Notes: generated from the letters alone by a model not told the origin. DNA of 64,000 nucleotides from Mycobacterium sp. JS623 (GCF_000328565.1 NC_019966.1:3348001-3412000), one strand, 5' to 3'; positions 39,507 to 52,654 are shown, numbered from the stretch's first letter. Made by a program: numbers and translations.

Positions 39507-39650
39507 GACTCCAACTCCTTTCGCGATGGCGATGTACTCGTGTGGAAGCCACGGTATGGAGCTGCCCGATCGGCCAAAACGGGTCGTGTGCCCCTGCGCG
39601 AACGGCGCACCCAGGGCATATGGGAGTGCGCGACGTTAGGGGATTAGGGG

Positions 39651-40280
39651 TTATTTGGTGCCGAAGATGCGGTCCCCGGCGTCGCCGAGGCCAGGCAGGA
39701 TGTAGCCGTGCTCGTCGAGCTGACGATCAATTGCGGCCGTGTAGATCGGCACATCGGGATGAGCGGTCTGCATGGCCTCCAACCCTTCGGGACAGGTCAG
39801 CAGACAGACGAACTTGATCGACTTCGGGCCGCATTCCTTCAGCCGGTCCACCGCCGCCACGGCTGAGTTACCGGTGGCCAGCATCGGATCGACCACCACC
39901 ACGTCACGTTCTTCGAGCTCGCCGGGCATCTTGAAGTAATACTCAACGGCAACAAGTGTTTTGGGGTCGCGATACAGGCCGATGTGCCCGACGCGGGCCC
40001 CGGGCACCACGGTCAGCATGCCGTCCAAAATTCCGCTGCCTGCCCGCAGGATCGATACGAACACCAGCTTCTTGCCGTCGATAACCATTCCGGTGGTGCT
40101 TTCCAACGGAGTTTCGATCTCGATTTCGTGCATCGGCATGTCCCTGAGCACCTCGTAGGCCATCAGGGCCGAGAGCTCATGCAAAAGCAGGCGAAAACTA
40201 TTGGTGGAGGCGTCTTTTCGACGCATTAGTGTGAGCTTGTGCTGGACCAGTGGGTGGTCGATCAGGTGTACGGCGGCCAT
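39651..40280 (-). CDS. upp: Uracil phosphoribosyltransferase
   Basis: 209 residues, the standard length. The opening is [16 protein letters not shown]. The flap/uracil region carries [15 protein letters not shown], the PRPP loop is [16 protein letters not shown], and the C-terminal uracil-recognition segment is [25 protein letters not shown]. It converts uracil plus PRPP to UMP. It is the third gene of an operon with the URC4-like and URC1-like genes (4-bp gap upstream). In the URC pathway uracil is first ribosylated, so here it may serve uracil breakdown as well as salvage. Confidence 0.95.
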   Translation of the reverse strand: MAAVHLIDHPLVQHKLTLMRRKDASTNSFRLLLHELSALMAYEVLRDMPMHEIEIETPLESTTGMVIDGKKLVFVSILRAGSGILDGMLTVVPGARVGHIGLYRDPKTLVAVEYYFKMPGELEERDVVVVDPMLATGNSAVAAVDRLKECGPKSIKFVCLLTCPEGLEAMQTAHPDVPIYTAAIDRQLDEHGYILPGLGDAGDRIFGTK

Positions 40281-40284
40281 GGCC

Positions 40285-41474
40285 TCAGAAAACCGTCCCG
40301 TCGCTTACCACAGACAGCGGCGGACGACCGTCCCGCATGCGCGCGGCGATCGCGCGGCCCGCCGCCCATGTTCCGCCTTCGAGCACGCACGCCAACGGCA
40401 TCTGCTCCGCATCCACGCCCAGGTGCTCGCGCACCAGCGGGGCCAGTTCGTCGAGGAGCGCCACCGTCAGGGCTCGCCACTCCACCACCAGTTCATGGCC
40501 GACGTTCCAGGCCCGTGCCGCCCACGCCGGGTCGCGCAGACGCAACACAGCCGTGTCGAGTAGCAGCCCGCCATTGCGGTATTCCGGCAGTCCCGTCAAC
40601 GCATCCAGGTCCTCGACACGCACCCCTGCCCATTCGAAGGGCTCCAGTAGCGAGTACGTCAGCCACTGCGACAGCTTGTGGAACGGCATCCAACCCTGCG
40701 TCAGCCCCGGCCCGCCGACGGCGTCATGGCGCCAGCAATCGCCGAGCGCCTCATCACCAATACTGTTGTCCGCCAACCAGATTCCTGACAGCGAGGCGAG
40801 CAGCCGACTGAGAATGTCGTGTGCGGAAATCCGACTCCCTTCTGTGAGGTCGAAGAGATCACTGGGCCTGCCCTGCGGACCCAGGGCATCACCAAGCCTA
40901 TGCAGGACCGACACGCGGCCGTCCAGGCCCACAAGCGGATTCGCGGGTCCACACTGAAACGCCTCGGCCAGCCGCCCGGCCGTCAGACTGTGCAGGCCCG
41001 CCGCGTCCGCCTGCAACGGCTGCGCCAGATCCCCGGAAAACAATCCACTGCAGAAGGCATGCCAGCTCGCCACGCCCAATCCCTCGGATCGGCTGAAGCG
41101 CTGTCCGGTGGAGGCTTCCCGGTAGGACCAATCCGGCCCCGCGCCTGCGTCGAGAAGCACGCTGACCACGGTCAGATCGACTCTGGCTCGCGCGTCGAGT
41201 TCTGCCTTGCGGTCCACGCCGCCAGCCTCGAAATGACGCCAGCGGCCGTGAAACGGGATGCGCAGATCTGGGTAGCGGGCCAGGGTCAGGTCGGCGACTT
41301 CGGCCGCCGCCTTAGCCAGTGACGAGTCGTCGACGACGAACCACGGGGACTCGCCCGCCCGCGCGCGACTCAACAGAAACTGTGCGCGTTCACGGATCGC
41401 GGTCGTGGTCCGTAGCGCCGCCGCTGCGCCGGCCGGCTCACTGGTGTCATGCTCGAGATGGGCGCTGACCACGC

Positions 41475-41478
<4 letters not shown>
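40285..41478 (-). CDS. URC4/Urg3-like protein (DUF1688), uracil catabolism
   Basis: 397 residues from GTG 41478, whose GTGA overlaps the stop of the upstream gene. DUF1688 features are [66 protein letters not shown], the long [16 protein letters not shown] and [12 protein letters not shown]. In the yeast Lachancea kluyveri URC4 is required for the alternative URC uracil-degradation pathway, and bacterial homologues sit beside URC1 and UPRT genes (established knowledge). Its reaction is not settled. The context here, URC1-like, URC4-like and upp, is the complete bacterial signature. Confidence 0.88.
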
Positions 41479-42761
<1,283 letters not shown>

Positions 42762-42864
42762 AGTCGTCCTCCGTCAAGAAGGCGCAAGCATATCCACTCT
42801 GCCTCGTCGCCGCTGTTCTTGCAGATGCACAACGTATGGCAAACAGTACGCGTACCATCGGCGC

Positions 42865-43443
42865 ATGCCTCGGGGGGACCTTTCCGGTCGGTTCGACTAC
42901 CTGTTCGAACCGCTGGAAGTCGATGATTCGGCCGGTGACGGCCACGACGAGGGTCCTGACGCGCCCGCAGCCGACGCCGGCGAGGGCCGCTGGTCGCGCC
43001 GAATAGTGCTCACCGGCGTCGTCGTAGCAACTCTAGTCGCGGCCATCACGACGGCGGTTGTCCTGCTTCAGCCGGCGCAGCCCGCTCCGCAAATCATCAC
43101 GCCGACCGACGCCACCACGTCGCCCACAACGATGCCCATGCCGACGTCTTCGGCGATGCCCGCCCCGTTACTGACCGTGACGGAGCCACCCGTTCCCGTC
43201 CTGCCGGCCACGATCAGTACGTCGGTGGTAGTGGCACCGACCGCTGCACCGCCACCGCTGGCGCCGCCGCAAGAGCAGCCGACCACCGTTGCCAGCGCGC
43301 CGCCCGCCACGATGCCGCCGCCGACGACGCGCGCACCCATCAGCGTCAGCCCCGAAACCCGCACGCCGTTTCCGAATCAGCCGCCGCCGGGTAATAACGA
43401 TCAACGCGGCGGGCTACTCGGCGGACTCGGCGGACTGCTTTAG
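42865..43443 (+). CDS. Single-pass membrane protein with Pro/Thr-rich extracellular region
   Basis: 192 residues from ATG 42865 (MPRGDLSGRFDYLFEPLE). An acidic cytoplasmic N-terminus (about 50 residues) is followed by RRIVLTGVVVATLVAAITTAVVLL as the membrane helix, then about 115 residues of Pro, Thr, Ala and Val, ending in GGLLGGLGGLL. This layout is common in mycobacterial membrane proteins of unknown role. The Thr/Pro tract is a likely O-mannosylation region (inference). It is divergent from the uracil operon. Confidence 0.75.
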   Translation: MPRGDLSGRFDYLFEPLEVDDSAGDGHDEGPDAPAADAGEGRWSRRIVLTGVVVATLVAAITTAVVLLQPAQPAPQIITPTDATTSPTTMPMPTSSAMPAPLLTVTEPPVPVLPATISTSVVVAPTAAPPPLAPPQEQPTTVASAPPATMPPPTTRAPISVSPETRTPFPNQPPPGNNDQRGGLLGGLGGLL

Positions 43444-43553
43444 CTGACCCACCGCGACACGCCGGTTCGCAGGAATCGCACAGCTTTCCGGTCGCACGAA
43501 TCGGGCGAGCGCGCTGATATTCTGCCAAGCGCCGGTAGGTAACCGCTGGCACC

Positions 43554-44837
43554 ATGACCCGAAACAGCAGACTCCCTCACGAAAAGAGTTTTGTGCGCAC
43601 CGGAGAGATCAAAGCCCTATCCGGCTTGCGCATCGTCGCTGCAGTGTGGGTGGTGCTGTTTCACTTCCGGCCTTGGCTCGAGGTATCGGCGCCCGGCTTC
43701 AGATCCGCACTCGCCCCGGTCATCAATTGCGGCGCACAAGGCGTTGACCTTTTCTTCATGCTCAGCGGGTTCGTGTTGACGTGGAACTACATCGACCGGA
43801 TGGGGCAGTCGTTCTCCATCAAGGCCACCCTGCATTTCTTGTGGCTACGGCTAGCGCGAGTGTGGCCCGTTTACGTGGTGACCCTTCACCTCGCGTTGGC
43901 CTGGATCATTTTCACGCTCTATGTCGGCCACCTGCCGTCACCGGCCGCAGACCAGCTCAGCGCGGTCAGTTATGCCCGCCAGCTCCTGCTTGTTCAACTC
44001 TGGTTCCAGCCGTTCTTCGACGGATCCAGCTGGGACGGACCCGCCTGGTCGATCAGCGCAGAGTGGCTGGCGTATCTGCTGTTCGGGGTGTTGATACTGG
44101 CCGTCTTCCGCATCTCCCGGGCAACGCGGGTCAGGGGCCTGCTGTGGCTCGCGGTGGCCGCGTGCCTGCCACCTGCGCTGCTCCTGCTGGCGACCGGCCA
44201 CTTCTACACACCGTGGAGCTGGCTCCCTCGAATCGTGATGCAGTTCACCGCGGGCGCACTGGCCTGCGCAGCGGTCCGCAAGATGGAGCTCTCAGAGTCA
44301 GGTCGGCGTCTGGCCGGCTACCTGTCGCTTGCCCTCTTCGTCGGCATCATCGGCATTCTCTATTTCCTCGATGCGCATCCGATACCCAAGGTGTCCGACT
44401 CGAGCGGGCTGGTCGATGTGCTGTTCGTGCCGCTGGTGGCCACGTTGGCCGTCGGCATCGGCAGCCTGCCGCGGCTCCTGTCCACCCGAGTCATGGTGTA
44501 CGGCGGATACATCTCGTTCAGTCTGTACATGGTGCACGAGCTGGTGCACACGGCGTGGAACTGGTTCACGGCGCAATTCGAAATCGTTCTCACGCCCGGC
44601 TGGTCGGCGAAGCTGATCATGGTCGGCGTGTTCGCGGTCGCGCTCGTCGGTGCAGTACTGCTGTACCAGTTCGTCGAGGAGCCGGCTCGCATCTGGATGC
44701 GCAGAATGGTCAAGGAACGAAAACTTCCCGTCGCAGACCCGCACTCCGAGGCGCCCGACCCCGCGCAGAGCAAGCTTCAACCGATTCATGGCCCGCGGCA
44801 GCTGCCTGCGAATTCCGTCACCGCACGAGCGGGCTGA
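43554..44837 (+). CDS. Acyltransferase 3 family membrane protein (OafA/YrhL type)
   Basis: 427 residues with about ten hydrophobic helices. The family start GEIKALSGLRIVAAVWVVLFHF includes the essential R/H pair (GLR...FHF), followed by GVDLFFMLSGFVLTWNY. The C-terminal helices include YGGYISFSLYMVHELVH and end with a basic cytoplasmic tail (RRMVKERK). Such enzymes O-acylate cell-surface glycans or lipids using cytosolic acyl-CoA. The SGNH hydrolase gene downstream is a frequent functional partner; in many bacteria the two are fused. Confidence 0.88.
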   Translation: MTRNSRLPHEKSFVRTGEIKALSGLRIVAAVWVVLFHFRPWLEVSAPGFRSALAPVINCGAQGVDLFFMLSGFVLTWNYIDRMGQSFSIKATLHFLWLRLARVWPVYVVTLHLALAWIIFTLYVGHLPSPAADQLSAVSYARQLLLVQLWFQPFFDGSSWDGPAWSISAEWLAYLLFGVLILAVFRISRATRVRGLLWLAVAACLPPALLLLATGHFYTPWSWLPRIVMQFTAGALACAAVRKMELSESGRRLAGYLSLALFVGIIGILYFLDAHPIPKVSDSSGLVDVLFVPLVATLAVGIGSLPRLLSTRVMVYGGYISFSLYMVHELVHTAWNWFTAQFEIVLTPGWSAKLIMVGVFAVALVGAVLLYQFVEEPARIWMRRMVKERKLPVADPHSEAPDPAQSKLQPIHGPRQLPANSVTARAG

Positions 44838-44954
44838 GGCATGGTACAGAGCCCAATTGCGCTGTGTGCGATGACAATGCAGCGATTTCGTAACACATTG
44901 CGCACAATTTCGTCCGCCCCGGCGTTCTTGCGAGTTGGGCCGTAGGCTGTTCCG

Positions 44955-45647
44955 GTGAGTCGTCTGGTCACGTTCGTCGTCGCGATCGCTCTGCTCGTTG
45001 GGCTGTTCAGCGGGCAGCCAACACCGGTGAGACACAACGAGATAAGGACGTTGGACTCATCGCTGAACCGCATCGCCGTGGTGGGGGATTCCTACACGAC
45101 GGGTGGCGAGCTGGGTGGCCTTGGCTCCCATGGCTGGACTACCCGAGCCTGGCAACTGCTCGCGCGCGACGGCATCCGGGTGGCGCCCGACGTGGCAGCC
45201 GAAGGTGGCGCCGGCTACGGTACGCGCGGCAATCACGGCAGCGTGTTCGAGGACCTCACAGCCGACGCCGTCAAGCCCGACGATGACCTGGTGGTGTTCT
45301 TCGGCTCCCGCAACGACCAGGGCGTCGACCCGACGCAGCTGTCGATTCTCGCCTACGGCACATTCCAATTGGCGCGGCGCACAGCACCTTCCGCGAAGTT
45401 TCTGGTGATCGGTCCGCCGTGGCCGACGGCTGACCCGCCCGATCCGGTACTACGGATCCGCGATGCGCTGAAGTATCAGGCCGGGATCGCGGGCGCAACG
45501 TTCATCGACCCCATCGCGCAGGGCTGGTTCGTCGGCAGGCCCGACTTGATCGGCAAGGACGGTGTTCACCCCACCGATGCGGGTCACGCCTACATGGCCG
45601 AGAAGATCGCGCCACTGATCGGCGCACAGCTGACTCGACAGATCTAG
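44955..45647 (+). CDS. Exported SGNH/GDSL hydrolase
   Basis: 230 residues from GTG 44955. A signal sequence is present (RLVTFVVAIALLVGLFSG). Block I has the nucleophile in VVGDSYTTGG, block III the Asn in FFGSRNDQ, and block V DGVHPTDAGH holds the catalytic Asp and His. The Gly block is GGAGYGTRGN. This is an extracytoplasmic esterase or acyltransferase, plausibly adding or removing acyl groups handled by the acyltransferase 3 encoded 117 bp upstream. It is followed by a perfect hairpin. Confidence 0.87.
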   Translation: MSRLVTFVVAIALLVGLFSGQPTPVRHNEIRTLDSSLNRIAVVGDSYTTGGELGGLGSHGWTTRAWQLLARDGIRVAPDVAAEGGAGYGTRGNHGSVFEDLTADAVKPDDDLVVFFGSRNDQGVDPTQLSILAYGTFQLARRTAPSAKFLVIGPPWPTADPPDPVLRIRDALKYQAGIAGATFIDPIAQGWFVGRPDLIGKDGVHPTDAGHAYMAEKIAPLIGAQLTRQI

Positions 45648-45656
45648 AAAGAACAA

Positions 45657-45687
45657 CACCCCGCAAGCCGGATTGACTTGCGGGGTG
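45657..45687. terminator. Bidirectional hairpin terminator between SGNH gene and katG
   Basis: An 11-bp perfect stem (CACCCCGCAAG/CTTGCGGGGTG) with a 9-base loop sits 10 bp after the SGNH stop and 15 bp after the katG stop. AAAGAA and TCTTT flank it, giving short A/T tracts on both sides. This is a classic shared terminator for convergent genes. Confidence 0.85.
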
Positions 45688-45701
45688 CCGTCTTTGATCG
45701 A

Positions 45702-47984
<2,283 letters not shown>

Positions 47985-47998
47985 TCACGGTGCGTGAT

Positions 47999-48439
47999 CT
48001 ACGAACTTCTCACTGTCGAACAATCAGGGCACAGTCCCCAGTAGATGACCTCGGCCTCGTCGAGCACGAAGCCATCCAAGGCCTCGTGGTCAGACGGAGT
48101 GAGGCACGGGGCCTCGCCGACCGCACAGTCGATGTCTTCGATGACCCCGCAGGAGCGGCAGACCACGTGGTGGTGATTGTCGCCGACCCGCGACTCGTAG
48201 CGCGCGACAGACCCCGACGGCTGAATCCGGCGGACCAGGCCAGCGGTGGTCAGGGCGGCGAGCACGTCATATACCGCCTGCCGCGACACGTCGGGCAAGC
48301 CGGCACGGACGGCACCGAAGATCGACTCTGTGTCGGCATGTTGATGAGCGTGGACCGCTTCCAGCACCGCCAGTCGAGGGCGTGTCACGCGTAGATCGGC
48401 TGCGCGCAGCTGATCCGCGTAATCGGGTGCGGACGTCAC
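47999..48439 (-). CDS. furA: FurA, redox-sensing Fur-family repressor of katG
   Basis: 146 residues from GTG 48439 (VTSAPDYADQLRAADLRVTRPR). This matches the start of mycobacterial FurA. The apparent longer start at 48475 is really the TTG of the -35 box. The HTH is DVSRQAVYDVLAALTTAGLV. The metal/redox region carries GDNHHHVVCRSCGVIEDIDC, and the C-terminal CPDC pair is present. FurA represses furA-katG and responds to peroxide or iron. Immediately upstream lies a textbook promoter from which a leaderless mRNA would begin at or next to the GTG. Confidence 0.94.
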   Translation of the reverse strand: MTSAPDYADQLRAADLRVTRPRLAVLEAVHAHQHADTESIFGAVRAGLPDVSRQAVYDVLAALTTAGLVRRIQPSGSVARYESRVGDNHHHVVCRSCGVIEDIDCAVGEAPCLTPSDHEALDGFVLDEAEVIYWGLCPDCSTVRSS

Positions 48440-48446
48440 GGCACCC

Positions 48447-48475
48447 AATATTGTCCCTTTTCTGGAATCAGTCAA
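48447..48475 (-). promoter_or_regulatory. furA-katG promoter, leaderless arrangement
   Basis: On the minus strand TTGACT (48475-48470) is the -35. AATATT/CAATAT (about 48453-48447) is the -10, with a 16-17 bp spacer containing ATTCCAGAAAAGGGAC. The GTG of furA begins 8-10 bases after the -10, so transcripts should start on or beside the start codon. This is as known for mycobacterial furA; the AT-rich -10 region is also where FurA binds in relatives. Confidence 0.8.
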
Positions 48476-48674
48476 GTCTTTCCGGGAATGATTTTTCGGC
48501 GAGTCGCGGCTCCGCGCCCCAATTGCGGCGGCCGAGAAAGAATCGCGTCGATTTCATGGCTCCCGCAGTCGACCCGAGTGCGACATGGTGTTGACAACAT
48601 TTTGTGCACGCGAATCGTACGGGCGCGCAAGGAAAAAGCGCCCCGACACATCGCTTCGGTATGGAAGGCATGCC

Positions 48675-49544
48675 ATGGCCCTACTCGCGCCCCCAGCGCC
48701 CGCCAGCGCGCCGTCGCGTCCGCGCGACGTGTTTCTGCCCGGCGATGCCCAACGGCCGGCCCGGCTTGGCAGCGTGCACCGGTGGCTGCGCTGGCCGCTG
48801 GGGATCTACACCACGCCGGTCGCGATCGTGATCCTCTGGGAGATGCTCGCCCGCGCGGGAGCCCTCAAGCCGACATACGCGCCGGCGCCATCCGACATCC
48901 TGCGCACGACCGTTGAGCTGTGGCAGGACGGGGTGCTCGGTCCGGATCTGGCGATTTCGTTGCAGCGGGCGGGGATTGGTCTCGGCATAGGGCTGGCCAT
49001 CGGAATGGTGACAGGTGTCCTTGGCGGGTTTCTGCGCACGGGGGAGTATCTGTTCAACGGCGTTGCGCAGATCCTCAACACGATCCCGCTGCTCGCGGTG
49101 TTGCCGCTGTTCGTCGTGTGGTTCGGCATCGACGAGCTGACGAAGGTCTTGTTGATCGCGTTCGGGGCTGGGGTTCCGATGTACCTGAACCTTTTCGCGG
49201 CGATTCGTGGCGTCGACCAACGCCTCATTGAGATGGCCCGCACCACGGGCGCAGGGTCGTGGCGCATCGTGACGCGTGTGCTCGTGCCGGGTGCGCTGCC
49301 CGGTTTCCTTGTCGGCCTGCGTTTTTCACTGGCTTACAGCATTTTGGGCTTGGTCGCCGCCGAGACGGTCAACGCCGACGAGGGACTCGGGTTCTTGATC
49401 ACCCAGGCCCAGACATACCTGCAGACGAACAAGGTGTTCGTCGGCTTGGTGATCTACTCCGTTCTCGGTCTTCTCGCCGACCAGATCGTCCGGATCCTCG
49501 AGCAGGTGCTGCTGCGGTGGCGTCCCAGCTATGAGGCTCCATGA
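48675..49544 (+). CDS. ssuC: ABC transporter permease, sulfonate/nitrate/taurine type (SsuC-like)
   Basis: 289 residues from ATG 48675, with GGAAGG about six bases upstream. Six hydrophobic segments are present, and the EAA-type cytoplasmic loop is IEMARTTGAGSWRIVTRVLVPGALPGFLVGLR. GVDQRLIEMA precedes it, as in SsuC/TauC. It forms the membrane channel with the ATPase encoded next (ATGA overlap) and the lipoprotein binding protein. The presumed cargo is an organosulfur compound, because a flavin monooxygenase completes the operon. The gene is divergent from furA. Confidence 0.9.
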   Translation: MALLAPPAPASAPSRPRDVFLPGDAQRPARLGSVHRWLRWPLGIYTTPVAIVILWEMLARAGALKPTYAPAPSDILRTTVELWQDGVLGPDLAISLQRAGIGLGIGLAIGMVTGVLGGFLRTGEYLFNGVAQILNTIPLLAVLPLFVVWFGIDELTKVLLIAFGAGVPMYLNLFAAIRGVDQRLIEMARTTGAGSWRIVTRVLVPGALPGFLVGLRFSLAYSILGLVAAETVNADEGLGFLITQAQTYLQTNKVFVGLVIYSVLGLLADQIVRILEQVLLRWRPSYEAP

Positions 49545-50260
49545 CCGCCGCATTGCGCACGCAGACGGGCGTGCTGGTCGACCGGGTCGTCCGCAGATTC
49601 GGAGATCGCGTCGTCCTGGACCACCTCGACCTGGCGATCGCAGAGGACGAACTCGTCGTCCTCCTCGGGCCGTCCGGGTGCGGCAAGAGCACCCTGCTGC
49701 GTCTACTGGCCGGGTTGGACAAGCCAGACGGCGGCCGCATTGAAGTCCCCGCCAAGCGCGCGATCGTGTTTCAGGGCGACCGGTTGTTGCCGTGGCAGCG
49801 CGTGCTTCGCAACGTCACCCTGGGCCTGCGCGGACCCGAGGCCGACGAGCGGGCGCGCACGGTGCTCGCGGAAGTGAACCTGGCCGGGCGCGAAAAGGCT
49901 TGGCCTAAACAGCTTTCCGGCGGTGAAGCACAGCGCGTCGCATTGGCCCGTGCGCTGGTTTCGGAGCCCGAGCTGGTGCTGCTCGACGAGCCGTTCGCGG
50001 CACTGGACGCGATCACTCGGCTGCGAATGCACGATCTGGTGCGCGCACTTCGGCGTCAGCACCATGCGTCCATGCTGCTGGTCACCCACGACGTCGACGA
50101 AGCGATCGCGCTCGCCGATCGAATCGTGGTGATGAGCAACGGGCGCATCGGCGATGCGCACACGGTCCGCCTCTGCTCCGCTGACCGTGAGGCAAGCATC
50201 GCTCGCGAAGAACTGCGCGCCGCGCTCTTGGCCGACCTCGGGCTCGCAAGCCAGCACTAA
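49541..50260 (+). CDS. ssuB: ABC transporter ATP-binding protein (SsuB-like)
   Basis: 239 residues. Walker A is GPSGCGKST (43-51), the Q-loop is in VFQGDRLLPWQ, the signature is LSGGEAQRVALARAL, Walker B with catalytic Glu is LVLLDEPFAALD, and the H-loop is LLVTHDVDEA. The FQGDRLLPW segment is typical of the sulfonate/nitrate/taurine importer ATPases. It starts on the stop of the permease gene and is followed 19 bp later by the binding-protein gene. Confidence 0.93.
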   Translation: MTAALRTQTGVLVDRVVRRFGDRVVLDHLDLAIAEDELVVLLGPSGCGKSTLLRLLAGLDKPDGGRIEVPAKRAIVFQGDRLLPWQRVLRNVTLGLRGPEADERARTVLAEVNLAGREKAWPKQLSGGEAQRVALARALVSEPELVLLDEPFAALDAITRLRMHDLVRALRRQHHASMLLVTHDVDEAIALADRIVVMSNGRIGDAHTVRLCSADREASIAREELRAALLADLGLASQH

Positions 50261-50279
50261 CCCACTGACAGGAGAAGTC

Positions 50280-51326
50280 ATGTCTCACAGACCTTTTCGC
50301 CTCACTTCTGCAGCTGTGCTGCTCACGGTGGCGAGCGTGCTTGCGGCCTGCTCCACGTCGAAGGGCCCTGCCGCCCCGCTGAGCAGCACCGGCGGGTCGA
50401 CAGCCGCGACCCACCCCGAGTGGAGCCAGTACACGTTCACCATCGGCGACAACGGCGGCGACGGCAGCGAAGAACTCGCCAAGGTCACCGGTGCGTTCGA
50501 CGATGCGCCGTACAAGGTCAAATTCGCCCGCTTCGACTACGGCCCGCCACTCGTGCAGGCCGCTGCGACCGGTGACATCGACCTCGGCTACGTGGGCACG
50601 GTTCCGCCGATCACCGGTGCGGCAAAGCAATTCGGCTTCAAGATCGTCGCCACGCAGCACGGCACCGACCCCACCAAGGCCGCCGAGAACATCATCGTGC
50701 CGAAGGGCTCGCCGATCCAGACGCTGGCTGACCTCAAGGGGAAGAAGATCGCGATCCCGCAGGGCAGTTCCGCGCACGGGCTGGCGCTACTCGTGCTCAA
50801 GAGTGTTGGCCTGACGCCGAAGGATGTGGAGCTCGTGTACCTCAGCCCCGCAGCCGGCGCCACGGCGTTCAACACCGGCAAGGTCGACGCCTGGTCCATC
50901 TGGAACCCGCCTTCCGCGATTGCCGTCAAGGACGGTGCGCGCATCCTGGCCAAGGGCATTCCGCCGATCGACCAGGTCAACAACTACTATGTCGCCAACG
51001 AGAAGTCGCTCAGCGACGCGACCAAGCGGGCTGCCCTTGCAGACGTGCTGACTCGCATCGCTCGAATCTTCAACTGGGCCCAGCTCAATCCTGACGAGTA
51101 CGCCAAGGCCATCGCCAAGGAAACCGGCATCTCGAAAGACGATGCGCGCACGACGGTCGACGCCTACCAATTCAAGGTCACTCAGGTACTGCCAGCGGAC
51201 ATCAAGGCTGAACAGGATCTGTCTGATGCCTTCTTCGAGGCCGGTGAGATCGCCAAGAAGGTCGACCTCGCCGAGATCACCGACAACCTGCTGCCCGACG
51301 GCTTCGATAGCTCCAAGCTGACATGA
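50280..51326 (+). CDS. Lipoprotein substrate-binding protein of the sulfonate-type ABC importer
   Basis: 348 residues from ATG 50280, preceded by AGGAGA. The lipobox VLAAC has Cys24, giving a membrane-anchored exported protein. The SsuA/NMT1-like fold is shown by FDYGPPLVQAAATGDIDLGYVGTVPPI, then LADLKGKKIAIPQGSSAHGLALLVL, and the hinge DAWSIWNPPSA. It captures the substrate (aliphatic sulfonate or similar) for the permease-ATPase pair. The last codons overlap the monooxygenase start (ATGA). Confidence 0.9.
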   Translation: MSHRPFRLTSAAVLLTVASVLAACSTSKGPAAPLSSTGGSTAATHPEWSQYTFTIGDNGGDGSEELAKVTGAFDDAPYKVKFARFDYGPPLVQAAATGDIDLGYVGTVPPITGAAKQFGFKIVATQHGTDPTKAAENIIVPKGSPIQTLADLKGKKIAIPQGSSAHGLALLVLKSVGLTPKDVELVYLSPAAGATAFNTGKVDAWSIWNPPSAIAVKDGARILAKGIPPIDQVNNYYVANEKSLSDATKRAALADVLTRIARIFNWAQLNPDEYAKAIAKETGISKDDARTTVDAYQFKVTQVLPADIKAEQDLSDAFFEAGEIAKKVDLAEITDNLLPDGFDSSKLT

Positions 51327-52654
51327 GCGGTCGTCGGGAGCTTCATCTCAACGCGTTTCTCATGGAGGCCGGCCACCATGAGGCGGCGTGGCGGTTGCCG
51401 CAGAGCAATCCACGGGCCGACTTCGACTTGACGCATTGGATCGAATTGGCGCAGCTGGCGGAAGACGCGAAGTTCGACTCGGTCTTCCTCGCCGACGGTC
51501 CGTCGTTGACAGGCACCGGGGAGTTCCGTCCACCCGGTCAGCTCGAGCCGCTGACCCTGCTGACCGCGCTGTCGCAACACACCGAGCGGATCGGGCTGAT
51601 CGCGACGGTGTCGTCGACGTACAACGAGCCTTACAACCTGGCACGGCGGCTTGCGTCCGTCGATCATGTCAGCGGCGGCAGGGCCGGCTGGAATATCGTC
51701 ACTTCGGCGACCCCGGAAGAGGCGGCGAACTTCGGCCTCGATGATCGCCTGGACCACGCGTCGCGGTATGCGCGAGCCGATGAGTTTCTGACTGTGGCAA
51801 AAGCGTTGTGGGACAGCTGGGAAAGCGGCGCTGTCCTCGCGGACAAATCGTCGGGTCGCTACGCGGATCCGGCGCGCCTGCACGCCATCGCCCACCGCGG
51901 CGACCACTTCAAGGTCGCGGGCCCGCTGAACGTGGAGCGGCCGCCGCAGGGCCATCCGTTGCTGGTGCAGGCGGGTTCATCGGAGGACGGCAAGAGCTTC
52001 GCCGCCCGGCACGCCGAGGCGATCTTCACCGCGCACCAAACCTACGAGAGTGCCGCCGATTTCTACGGCGACATCAAGGCGCGCACAAAGGCCGCGGGCC
52101 GCGATCCCGACGGCGTGCTCGTGCTGCCGGGGATCGTGCCGGTAATCGGTTCGACGGAGCGCGAAGCCCGTGAGCTGGCCCGGGAACTGGACGAGCTTCG
52201 AGTTCCGGAATACGGGCTGTGGCAGTTGTCGAACATTCTCGAGGTCGACGTGTCAGAGTTCGAGCTCGACAGTCCGTTGCCCGCTGCGGTTTTGGCGCGC
52301 CCGCACCTCGAAGGCGCACAGAGCCGGGCAGACCTGATCATCGAACTGGCGCACCGGGAAAGCCTGACTGTCCGCGAGATCCTGTCCCGGCTTGGGGGCG
52401 GACGCGGCCACTTCACCTTCGTCGGCACGCCAGACCAGGCCGTCGACACGATCGTCGCGTGGTTCGAAGGTGGCGCGGCAGACGGATTCAACATCATGGC
52501 CGCCGCGCTACCGTCCGGCCTGGAAACGTTGATCGACCACGTGTTGCCGATCCTGCGACGAAAAGGACTGTTTCGCGAAGATTACACGGGGACAACCCTA
52601 CGCGAGCACTATGGATTGCCGGTGCCGGACAATCAGTTTCGACACCTTGGCTAG
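51323..52654 (+). CDS. Flavin-dependent monooxygenase, NtaA/SnaA/DszA (SsuD-like) family
   Basis: 443 residues, the length of the NtaA/DszA branch of bacterial luciferase-like enzymes. The start RRELHLNAFLMEAGHHEAAWRLP matches the NtaA-type opening. Further blocks are FDSVFLADGP, ERIGLIATVSSTYNEPYNLARRLASVDHVSGGRAGWNIVTS and HPLLVQAGSSEDGKSFAARHAEAIFTAHQ. It uses FMNH2 from a separate reductase to oxidise a sulfonate, sulfone or amine; with the importer it probably releases sulfite from an organosulfur compound. No flavin reductase is encoded in this operon. Confidence 0.9.
   Translation: MSGRRELHLNAFLMEAGHHEAAWRLPQSNPRADFDLTHWIELAQLAEDAKFDSVFLADGPSLTGTGEFRPPGQLEPLTLLTALSQHTERIGLIATVSSTYNEPYNLARRLASVDHVSGGRAGWNIVTSATPEEAANFGLDDRLDHASRYARADEFLTVAKALWDSWESGAVLADKSSGRYADPARLHAIAHRGDHFKVAGPLNVERPPQGHPLLVQAGSSEDGKSFAARHAEAIFTAHQTYESAADFYGDIKARTKAAGRDPDGVLVLPGIVPVIGSTEREARELARELDELRVPEYGLWQLSNILEVDVSEFELDSPLPAAVLARPHLEGAQSRADLIIELAHRESLTVREILSRLGGGRGHFTFVGTPDQAVDTIVAWFEGGAADGFNIMAAALPSGLETLIDHVLPILRRKGLFREDYTGTTLREHYGLPVPDNQFRHLG

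Noticed and set aside
38662..39552. Long version of the alpha/beta-hydrolase starting at 39552
   Set aside because: The extra 77 residues read through the small zinc-protein gene in another frame and have no ribosome site. ATG 39321 gives the natural fold start.
48585..48674. A Cys-rich leader peptide controlling the sulfonate operon by attenuation
   Set aside because: Known mycobacterial sulfur-gene leaders carry consecutive Cys codons. The short frames here (from 48585 and 48604) have at most one Cys and no stop before the permease start.
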